In this document: positions 25,423 to 32,001 of the stretch, piece after piece | How positions within the stretch are numbered: the first letter of the stretch is position 1 | Layout: each line of letters begins with the position of its first letter | Assembly (NCBI GenBank): GCA_949295645.1 | Contig: CASFLY010000054.1 | Coordinates: 1 to 33,689, forward strand | DNA from: an uncultured Bacteroidales bacterium | Lineage (GTDB): Bacteria > Bacteroidota > Bacteroidia > Bacteroidales > UBA932 | Length of the DNA stretch: 33,689 nucleotides | Direction of reading: 5' to 3' | Made by a program: the position numbers and the translations under genes | Notes under the pieces: generated by a model | Databases searched by the model: none | The model's input: the letters and a program-made list of their open reading frames with translations, nothing else | What the model was told of the DNA's origin: nothing

Positions 25423-26445
25423 CTATCTCATCAGGAACGGATAGTGGTCCGTGTGCTTCAGGGCGAGGCAGGTTCCTCTCGCAACGGCTCTCAGAGGGTC
25501 TTCTGCCACGTGGAACGGAATGTTCACTTTTTCCGAAAGCCTCTTGTCCAGCCCTCTGAGGAGTGCTCCTCCTCCGGAAAGGTAGATGCCCGAATCCACG
25601 ATGTCCGAATACAGTTCCGGCGGAGTCTGCTCGAGGACATGCAGCACGGCGGCTTCGATTCTGGCAATGGACTTGTCGAGGCAGTGGGCTATTTCCTGAT
25701 ATGTGATCGTCGCATCCACAGGGTGCGCCGTCATCAGGTTCGGCCCCCTTACGAGGAACGGTTCCGGTTCCACTTCGAGATCCGTAATGACGGAGCCTAC
25801 GGCGATTTTTATCTTTTCGGCGGTGATTTCACCGACCTTTATGTTGTGCTGCTGTTTCAGATAGTACTGGATATCGCTCGTAAATACGTCGCCTGCCACC
25901 TTGATGCTGTTCTGCTGTACGATTCCTCCGAGCGAAATGACCGCGATTTCCGTCGTTCCGCCTCCGATGTCCACGACCATGTTCCCCTTAGGGGCCTCCA
26001 CGTCCATCCCGATGCCCAGGGCAGCTGCCATAGGTTCGAAAATCAGGAATACGTCGCGGCCTCCTGCGTGCTCGGCGGAGTCGCGTACTGCGCGGATTTC
26101 CACTTCGGTACTGCCTGAAGGAATCCCGACCACGATTTTCAGGTTAGGGGTAAAGAGCGAATGCCTTCTGCTGTTCACCTGTTTGATGAAACCCCGGATC
26201 ATCAGTTCTGCAGCGTTGAAGTCGGCAATGACGCCGTCTTTCAGAGGCCTGATGGTCTTGATGTTGGGGTTTACCTTTTCGTGCATCAGTTTCGCTTTCT
26301 GTCCCAGGGCGATAGGCTTGCCTGTATTGTTGTCTATGGCAATGATGCTCGGTTCGTCGAGTACGATTTCGTCATTCTGGAAAATCACCGTGTTGGCGGT
26401 TCCGAGATCCATTGCGAGCTCTTGTGTCAAGAAAGAAAATCCCAT
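25423..26445 (-). CDS. mreB: MreB, rod-shape actin homologue
   Basis: The protein has 340 residues from the ATG at 26445 (MGFSFLTQELAMDLGTANT), the usual MreB length. A further ATG at 26475 lies at the predicted transcript start and is disfavoured. The actin-fold nucleotide motifs are AMDLGTANT (phosphate 1), VVDIGGGTTEIAVISLGG (phosphate 2) and IYLSGGGALLRGLDK (adenosine). It polymerises along the inner membrane and directs the elongation machine. Its presence with mreCD, mrdA and rodA implies a rod or coccobacillus cell. Confidence 0.96.
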   Translation of the reverse strand: MGFSFLTQELAMDLGTANTVIFQNDEIVLDEPSIIAIDNNTGKPIALGQKAKLMHEKVNPNIKTIRPLKDGVIADFNAAELMIRGFIKQVNSRRHSLFTPNLKIVVGIPSGSTEVEIRAVRDSAEHAGGRDVFLIFEPMAAALGIGMDVEAPKGNMVVDIGGGTTEIAVISLGGIVQQNSIKVAGDVFTSDIQYYLKQQHNIKVGEITAEKIKIAVGSVITDLEVEPEPFLVRGPNLMTAHPVDATITYQEIAHCLDKSIARIEAAVLHVLEQTPPELYSDIVDSGIYLSGGGALLRGLDKRLSEKVNIPFHVAEDPLRAVARGTCLALKHTDHYPFLMR

Positions 26446-26483
26446 TTGTTTTTCCCCGTTTTTTACAGTTTTCAAAAATCTCT

Positions 26484-26491
26484 CAAATTTA
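26484..26491 (-). promoter_or_regulatory. -7 element of the mreB operon
   Basis: TAAATTTG on the minus strand matches TAnnTTTG. The transcript would start near 26477, leaving a leader of about 32 nt to the mreB ATG at 26445. Confidence 0.6.
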
Positions 26492-26617
26492 CGGAAAAAA
26501 ATCGGAATACGCCGTTTAATTCACAAGAAACTGTGCAAAAAATTGTGCTGCGGCCGTCGCGGGGATTTTCGGGCGGCAAAACGGAGGTCACCGGTTTCAA
26601 ATTAACCGGAATAATGT

Positions 26618-26625
26618 TAATTTTG
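26618..26625 (+). promoter_or_regulatory. -7 element of ispD, next to an inverted repeat
   Basis: TAATTTTG matches TAnnTTTG, and TTTC 19 nt upstream is a near -33 box. An inverted repeat CCGGTT-N7-AACCGG (26591-26609) overlaps the -33 region and could be an operator. The ATG follows about 18 nt after the predicted start. Confidence 0.5.
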
Positions 26626-26649
26626 ACCCCGGTAAACATTTGCGGCGGA

Positions 26650-27366
26650 ATGGAAGACAGCAGGAAAAAATATCTGATACTGGTGGCCGGAGGCAGCGGT
26701 ACGAGGATGGGAGGCAAGATGCCCAAACAGTTTCTCGAGATTTCCGGTAAGGCCATACTTCACCACACGATAGACCGTTTCACCGGGGCCGTTCCGGATC
26801 TCAGGCTTGTCGTGGTCCTTCCGGAGGAATGGATGCAGTACTGGAGAGACTATTGTTATGCCCGGAATCTGATAGTAAGGCAGGTGCTCGTGCCCGGAGG
26901 GATCACCCGTTTCCATTCCGTGCGCAATGCCCTGGAAAAGGTGCCGGACGGAGCCGTCGTGGCTGTACATGACGGTGTCAGGCCTCTTTTGTCGGCGGAT
27001 CTGATAATCCGCCTCTTTCTCAGGGCTGAGTCGGCTCCTGCAGTGGTGCCTGTAGTTCCGGTGGTGGATACGCTCAAAGTCCTGAGACGGTCGGAGGAGA
27101 ATGCTGCGGACTATGAACCGGTTCCGGGAGAGTCGGCGGACAGAAGCCGGCTTTTCGGGGCGCAGACCCCGCAGGTATTCCATTCGGAAGTTCTCAGGAA
27201 AGCCTATTCCCTGCCGTATTCCACCGCATTTACCGATGACGCTTCAGTAGTGGAAAGCGCCGGACTGGAAGGGGTCGGGATAGTCTATACGGAAGGGGAA
27301 AAATACAATATCAAGATTACCGCCCCGGACGACATCATAATCGCACGCGCCCTTATCGGCACGTAG
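26650..27366 (+). CDS. ispD: 2-C-methyl-D-erythritol 4-phosphate cytidylyltransferase
   Basis: The protein has 238 residues. The N-terminal nucleotide-binding loop LVAGGSGTRMGGKMPKQF (residues 11-28), VHDGVRPL, AQTPQVF, FTDDASVVE and the C-terminal KITAPDDIIIA match IspD throughout. It joins CTP to methylerythritol 4-phosphate in the non-mevalonate isoprenoid pathway, which ends in undecaprenyl phosphate and quinones. Open frame upstream of 26650 is antisense to mreB and not part of the gene. It is divergent from mreB, with 204 bp between the two start codons. Confidence 0.94.
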   Translation: MEDSRKKYLILVAGGSGTRMGGKMPKQFLEISGKAILHHTIDRFTGAVPDLRLVVVLPEEWMQYWRDYCYARNLIVRQVLVPGGITRFHSVRNALEKVPDGAVVAVHDGVRPLLSADLIIRLFLRAESAPAVVPVVPVVDTLKVLRRSEENAADYEPVPGESADRSRLFGAQTPQVFHSEVLRKAYSLPYSTAFTDDASVVESAGLEGVGIVYTEGEKYNIKITAPDDIIIARALIGT

Positions 27367-27406
27367 CGACGGTGTTCTTGGAAAGCCCGCGTCAGCCTGT
27401 CCGGAA

Positions 27407-27931
27407 TTACCGGTCATCGGTGGTCCCGAGGGAACGGCGGACATTGGCCATAAAGCTGGTGTTCTGGTATTCCTTGACCCATACCTGGCGTTCGATGGCC
27501 TGATCGAGGGAAATCTGGGTTTCGGTAGACTGGACATACGGAATCTTCTGGATGGTGTTCACCAGGATTTCCATAAGGTGGTCGTGGTTGAAACAGTATA
27601 TTTTCAGCAGCAGTGCATATTTCCCGGTCACGAAGTGGCATTCCACAATCTCGGATATCTTCTTGAAAGACTCTATGACTTCCGGATACTTGTTCGATTC
27701 GGACAGTGATACACTCACGTAAGCACACACATTCAGCCCGAGGGCCTGAGGCTTTACGAGAAGCCTCGACCCTGTGATGACTCCGTTTGCCTCAAGCCTT
27801 TTCACCCTCTGGTGGATGGCTGCCCCGGAGACCCCGCACTCACGTGCTATCTCGAGAAACGGCATTCTCGCGTTCTTGACGAGAAAAGACAGAATTTTCT
27901 GGTCGATCTGATCGATGTGATAACTTTGCAT
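27407..27931 (-). CDS. Lrp/AsnC-family transcriptional regulator
   Basis: The protein has 174 residues. The N-terminal helix-turn-helix (IDQKILSFLVKNARMPFLEIARECGVSGAAIHQRVKRLEANGVI, about 9-52) is followed by the RAM/AsnC effector domain (AYVSVSLSES, HFVTGKYALLLKIYC, IQKIPYVQSTETQISL). Lrp-type proteins form dimers to hexadecamers that respond to amino acids. The target genes cannot be read here. The length is slightly above the usual 150, with a C-terminal tail after position 150. It probably regulates its own promoter. It is convergent with ispD (40 bp). Confidence 0.92.
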   Translation of the reverse strand: MQSYHIDQIDQKILSFLVKNARMPFLEIARECGVSGAAIHQRVKRLEANGVITGSRLLVKPQALGLNVCAYVSVSLSESNKYPEVIESFKKISEIVECHFVTGKYALLLKIYCFNHDHLMEILVNTIQKIPYVQSTETQISLDQAIERQVWVKEYQNTSFMANVRRSLGTTDDR

Positions 27932-27960
27932 TTTGTTTTATGATTCCTGATTTTAACACG

Positions 27961-27968
27961 CAAAACTA
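27961..27968 (-). promoter_or_regulatory. -7 element of the Lrp-type gene
   Basis: TAGTTTTG on the minus strand matches TAnnTTTG. A TTTTGTTG stretch sits about 20-23 nt upstream as a loose -33 box. The region 27941-28020 is very A+T rich, as is common for Lrp-bound DNA. Confidence 0.5.
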
Positions 27969-28008
27969 CAATAAAAATTTAAGAATCACAACAAAATTGC
28001 ACCGAACT

Positions 28009-28044
28009 CTAACAAAATGTTATTTAATCATTGTTTTTTGTTAG
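28009..28044. repeat. Inverted repeat at the topA 3' end
   Basis: CTAACAAAA (28009-28017) and TTTTGTTAG (28036-28044) are perfect 9-bp arms, with 18 bp between them. They span the topA stop codon. It may end topA transcription or serve as a regulator site for the next gene, the Lrp-type regulator. Confidence 0.4.
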
Positions 28045-30361
28045 AAACTGTTTTCGGCCCGCTTCTCCTTTTTCCGCGTCCTGTAGGCGTCCCTTCCTCT
28101 ATGAGCCTTTTGCAGTCCTCCTCCGTCAGCGAGGCCGCATCCGTTCCTTTCGGTATCCTGTAGTTGTTTCCCGCATATTTGAGGTAAGGCCCGTAGTTTC
28201 CGGCGATTATCTGTATCCCGCTGTCCCTGAATTCTGAAATCACCTGTTTTTCCGGCCTGTTTCCCGCCGCGTCGATGAGTTCGATGCACTTCTCCAGATC
28301 CACCCTCAGCGGATCGGTCCCGCGGGGGAGGGAGATGTTCCTGTCCCCGTATTTCAGATAAGGCCCGAAACGGCCTTTCGTGGCGATGATGTCGATGCCG
28401 TTGTACTGGCCGACGGTACGCGGCAGGCTGAAAAGTTTCAGGGCGTCTTCCAGGGTGATGCTTTCTATGAGCTGCCCCGGGCCGAGACTTGCGTACTGCC
28501 TGTCTTCTCCCTCGCCTTTCTGGATGTACGGACCGTATTGCCCGTATTTGGCCGTCAGGGTCTTCCCGTCCGCCGGATCCACCCCGAGTTCGCGGCTTAT
28601 GCGGCTGTATTCCTTGCTGTTCAGGGTTTCCTCCACCTTTTCATGGAATGGGGAATAGAATGCGGAGATGAGATCTTCCCATTTCATGCCGCCGGCCGCT
28701 ATCCGGTCGAATTCCTTTTCGACATTGGCCGTAAAGCCGTAGTCGAGTATCTTGTCGAATTTGTCGACCAGAAAATCGGTCACTATCATTCCGATTTCCT
28801 GAGGCAGGAGCTTCCCTTTTTCCGCTCCGACCGTCTCTGTCCTCGACGAAGCTGTTATTTTCCCGTTTTTCAGGCTGTAGTCGGTGACTTCGAGCTTTTC
28901 GCCCTCCTTGTCGCCCTTTATTATGTATCCCCGGCCTTTTGTAAGGGTGGAGATGGTCGGAGCGTATGTAGACGGCCTTCCGATTCCCAGTTCTTCCAGT
29001 TTCTTCACCAGGGTAGCTTCAGAGTACCTTGCCGGCGGTGCCGTGTATCTGCAGATGGCGGAAATGCCGAGCGCGTCCATCCTTTCCCCGGTCTTCAGTT
29101 CGGGCAGGATGACATTCTCGCCGTCCTGTTCGTCATCCGTACTTTCGATATAGAGCCTGAGGAAGCCGTCGAACAGTATTTCGCTGGCCTGTGTCCCGAA
29201 GACTTCGGCAAAGTCCGGGGAACCGGTCTTTATGTCTGTCCGCAGTATTCTGGCGTCAGCCATCTGCGAAGCCACTGTCCTTTTCCAGATGAGGTCGTAG
29301 AGTTTCTGTTCCTGAGGTGTCCCGGAGATTCCGGTATTGCCGATGTAGGTCGGCCGGATGGCTTCGTGGGCCTCCTGTGCGCCCTTGCTTCTGGTCTTGT
29401 ACTGTCTCGGACGGGAATATTCCTCTCCGAAATTCTGCAGGATATATTCCTTGGCCGTATTTATCGCCAGGGACGAAAGGTTTGTGGAGTCGGTACGCAT
29501 ATATGTGATGTGCCCCGATTCGTACAGGCTCTGCGCGACACTCATCGTCTGGCTCACGGAAAAGTGGAGTTTCCTCGCGGCTTCCTGCTGGAGGGAGGAG
29601 GTCGTGAACGGTGCTGCAGGCGTCCTGGAGCCTTCTTTTTTATCGATGCTTATGATAGAGAAGTCCGCCCCGGAACATTTCTCCAGAAAGCCGCAGGCTT
29701 CCTCCGCCGTCCTGAAGCGCTTGTCGATGACGCCTTTTACCGAGATGTTTCCCGGCAGGCCCGCCGGATGGAACATCGCTTCGATCCGGTAGAAACTTTC
29801 CTTGCGGAAACCGATGATTTCCTTTTCCCTGTCCACAACAAGCCTCAGGGCCACCGACTGCACGCGTCCTGCCGACAGTTTGGGCTGTATCTTTCTCCAG
29901 AGTATGGGGGAGAGCTCGAACCCGACCAGCCTGTCGAGCACTCGTCTGGCCTGCTGTGCATCTACAAGAGCCATATCGATGTCGCGTGGATTTTTTATCG
30001 CATTCTGGATAGCGTCTTTCGTAATTTCGTGGAAGACAATCCTTTTCGTATTTTCTTTCGTAAGTCCGAGGGTCTCGTACAGATGCCATGAAATGGCCTC
30101 CCCCTCGCGGTCTTCATCGGATGCAAGCCACACCACGGAAGCTTTTTTCGCCGCCTTTTTCAGGTCGGACACGACGGCTTTCTTGTCGGACGGGATTTCG
30201 TACACCGGCCTGAATCCGTTTTCGATGTCGATGCTGAGTTTGCTTTTGCTCAGGTCCCTGATATGTCCGAAACTGGATTTTACGGTGAAATCTTTTCCCA
30301 GGAACCCCTGGATGGTATGTGCTTTCGCCGGAGACTCGACGATGACTAAATTCTCCTCCAT
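28028..30361 (-). CDS. topA: DNA topoisomerase I
   Basis: The protein has 777 residues. The TOPRIM domain carries Glu9 (VIVESPAKA) and Asp82/Glu83/Asp84 (SDEDREGEAIS). The catalytic tyrosine is Tyr287 in GHITYMRTDST. The C-terminus has repeats of the KYGRFGPYLKYG kind (YGQYGPYIQKG, KGRFGPYLKYG, AGNYGPYLKYAG), in place of zinc ribbons. It relaxes negative supercoils, type IA, in the cytoplasm. The promoter TTTG-N20-TTACTTTG is at 30414-30445. Confidence 0.96.
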   Translation of the reverse strand: MEENLVIVESPAKAHTIQGFLGKDFTVKSSFGHIRDLSKSKLSIDIENGFRPVYEIPSDKKAVVSDLKKAAKKASVVWLASDEDREGEAISWHLYETLGLTKENTKRIVFHEITKDAIQNAIKNPRDIDMALVDAQQARRVLDRLVGFELSPILWRKIQPKLSAGRVQSVALRLVVDREKEIIGFRKESFYRIEAMFHPAGLPGNISVKGVIDKRFRTAEEACGFLEKCSGADFSIISIDKKEGSRTPAAPFTTSSLQQEAARKLHFSVSQTMSVAQSLYESGHITYMRTDSTNLSSLAINTAKEYILQNFGEEYSRPRQYKTRSKGAQEAHEAIRPTYIGNTGISGTPQEQKLYDLIWKRTVASQMADARILRTDIKTGSPDFAEVFGTQASEILFDGFLRLYIESTDDEQDGENVILPELKTGERMDALGISAICRYTAPPARYSEATLVKKLEELGIGRPSTYAPTISTLTKGRGYIIKGDKEGEKLEVTDYSLKNGKITASSRTETVGAEKGKLLPQEIGMIVTDFLVDKFDKILDYGFTANVEKEFDRIAAGGMKWEDLISAFYSPFHEKVEETLNSKEYSRISRELGVDPADGKTLTAKYGQYGPYIQKGEGEDRQYASLGPGQLIESITLEDALKLFSLPRTVGQYNGIDIIATKGRFGPYLKYGDRNISLPRGTDPLRVDLEKCIELIDAAGNRPEKQVISEFRDSGIQIIAGNYGPYLKYAGNNYRIPKGTDAASLTEEDCKRLIEEGTPTGRGKRRSGPKTVSNKKQ

Positions 30362-30413
30362 AAATTTTTAATTTTCAGATATTCCCATACGGGCCTTCCG
30401 GCCAATAAATCTG

Positions 30414-30445
30414 CAAAGTAAAACACAAACAAAATAAATTTCAAA
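30414..30445 (-). promoter_or_regulatory. Promoter of topA
   Basis: On the minus strand TTTG (30445-30442) is followed after 20 nt by TTACTTTG (30421-30414). The TTTG box lies inside the left copy of a 26-bp direct repeat (30439-30464). Confidence 0.55.
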
Positions 30446-30464
30446 TTTTAATGCTGTTTTTGCA
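30439..30464 (+). repeat. 26-bp direct repeat, left copy
   Basis: TTTCAAATTTTAATGCTGTT followed by TTTGCA. It matches 31888-31913 at 24 of 26 positions. The two copies flank the AAA_14 ATPase gene and its inverted-repeat promoter. Confidence 0.75.
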
Positions 30465-30481
30465 CGCGAGTTTTCGCAATG

Positions 30482-31729
30482 CTACATATCAAGACTGTCC
30501 GACTTCAGCAGGAAGTCAAACAGACCGATTCTGAGGAAGCCGTCATAATCGAGATATGGTGCGATATGGTCTCTCACGACTATTATTTTCTTGAAAGAGT
30601 CAGGCACGTTCAGCAAGGATTTCTTTTCCTGCCTGACTTTTTCATCATCGTCCATCCTGAATGCCGACTGGACATAATATCTCTTGCTGCCTTGATTGGC
30701 AACAAAATCCACTTCAAGTTTCTTGCGTGCCTGTTTGCCTTCTGCATCTCTTTCCATTATTTCAACCCTTCCCACATCCACACTATATCCCCGGTATCTC
30801 AATTCATTGTAAATCACATTCTCCATGATATGGTTTTCCTCTATCTGCCGGAATCCGAGAATGCTATTGCGAAGTCCAATGTCGCTGAAGTAGTATTTAG
30901 TCTCTGTTCCAATATATTTTCTACCCTTGACATCGTAGCGCAAAGCTTCGGAAACCATAAACGATTCTGAAAGGCACTTGATATGCCGGGAGACCGTCTC
31001 GCTGGAGATATGCCTGTTCCCTCTGCTTTGAAAGGTGTTTGATATCCTTGTCGGGTTACTTGGCGAACCAATCGAAGATGCAAGCACTCTCAATAATTCC
31101 ACCAGTCCCTCATCATCCTTAATCTTGTGTCGCTCCACTATGTCCTTAATATACACTGTTTCCACCAAATTGGAAAGATAAGAGGTTTTCTGCTGCGGTG
31201 TCTTGAAAGACAATATCTGAGGCAGGCCCCCAAACTCAGAATACTCGCGCCAGGCAGCCTCCGTACTTCCGTTGTATGCACTTCGAAATTCAGAAAACGT
31301 AAGGGGAAGCATGTGGATTTCCTGCGACCTGCCCCGGAACTCAGTTACAATATCCGTTGAAAGGAAACGGGAATTGCTGCCAGTTACAAATATTTCGCAT
31401 CTCTTATGCATCAAACTCAGAAGAACCTCCACAAATCTGTCCATAAGCTGAACCTCATCCAAAAGAATGTAGTAAACGTTGTTGTCGGCCATCCGTTCAT
31501 TTACCATTTTTAGAAAAGACAGTGGATTACGCAAATCTTCCTTTTCCATATCATCAAACGGCACATAGATAATATGGTCATCTTTAATTCCCTGTTTTTT
31601 AAGCCATCCCGGGAATATTTCTCCGAGAAGTACAGACTTTCCGCATCTCCTTATCCCGGTAATTGTTTTAACAAGGCCGTTGCCTATGCTGTCACTCAGT
31701 TGTTGAAGGTATTGGTCTCTTTGTATCAT
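30482..31729 (-). CDS. AAA_14/DUF4143 ATPase
   Basis: The protein has 415 residues. The N-terminal ATPase domain has Walker A GIRRCGKS (25-32), Walker B YYILLDEVQ (near 86-94) and the sensor TGSNSRFLS, typical of AAA_14. The middle section has the ELLRVLASSIG and winged-helix-like segments. The C-terminal DUF4143 part carries YYFSDIGLRNSI, ENVIYNELRYRGY and the nuclease-like ARKKLEVDFVANQG. These proteins are widespread in Bacteroidota and archaea, but their job is unknown. The gene is lower in G+C than its neighbours. It is flanked by a 26-bp direct repeat (30439 and 31888), and its promoter lies between two 19-bp inverted repeats. It looks like an insertion between topA and mrcA. Confidence 0.85.
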   Translation of the reverse strand: MIQRDQYLQQLSDSIGNGLVKTITGIRRCGKSVLLGEIFPGWLKKQGIKDDHIIYVPFDDMEKEDLRNPLSFLKMVNERMADNNVYYILLDEVQLMDRFVEVLLSLMHKRCEIFVTGSNSRFLSTDIVTEFRGRSQEIHMLPLTFSEFRSAYNGSTEAAWREYSEFGGLPQILSFKTPQQKTSYLSNLVETVYIKDIVERHKIKDDEGLVELLRVLASSIGSPSNPTRISNTFQSRGNRHISSETVSRHIKCLSESFMVSEALRYDVKGRKYIGTETKYYFSDIGLRNSILGFRQIEENHIMENVIYNELRYRGYSVDVGRVEIMERDAEGKQARKKLEVDFVANQGSKRYYVQSAFRMDDDEKVRQEKKSLLNVPDSFKKIIVVRDHIAPYLDYDGFLRIGLFDFLLKSDSLDM

Positions 31730-31744
31730 ACTTGATATTTTTGC

Positions 31745-31827
31745 AACTTGTTACAAATTTTTCACCTGCAAAGATAACGCTCTTTTGACGAGATTTACTA
31801 CCATATCTGAAAAATTTGTAACAAGTT
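31745..31827. repeat. Perfect 19-bp inverted repeat around the ATPase promoter
   Basis: AACTTGTTACAAATTTTTC (31745-31763) and GAAAAATTTGTAACAAGTT (31809-31827) are perfect reverse complements, separated by 45 bp. Between them lies the -7 box TATCTTTG (31776-31769) of the ATPase gene. The arms could be operator sites or the ends of a short invertible promoter. Confidence 0.8.
31769..31776 (-). promoter_or_regulatory. -7 element of the ATPase gene
   Basis: TATCTTTG on the minus strand matches TAnnTTTG. The transcript would start near 31762, inside the left inverted-repeat arm, giving a leader of about 33 nt. Confidence 0.55.
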
Positions 31828-31887
31828 ACATGTTTTTCAGACCAGATCAAGTCGCTTGGCCGCAGCTGTTCATCCGACAGTAGTTTC

Positions 31888-31913
31888 TTTCAGATTTTAA
31901 TGCTATTTTTGCA
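31888..31913 (+). repeat. 26-bp direct repeat, right copy
   Basis: TTTCAGATTTTAATGCTATT followed by TTTGCA, 24 of 26 identical to 30439-30464. It contains the mrcA -7 element. Confidence 0.75.
31904..31911 (+). promoter_or_regulatory. -7 element of mrcA
   Basis: TATTTTTG matches TAnnTTTG and lies about 90 nt upstream of the mrcA ATG. The -33 box is weak. Confidence 0.55.
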
Positions 31914-32001
31914 GTTTGTGTCCGGGACGGGGCCGGAAAACCGGGGCGAATGCGGCTCCTCGGCTCCCGTCTCCGGAAATCGGAAACTTTAAGGATACGC
32001 G

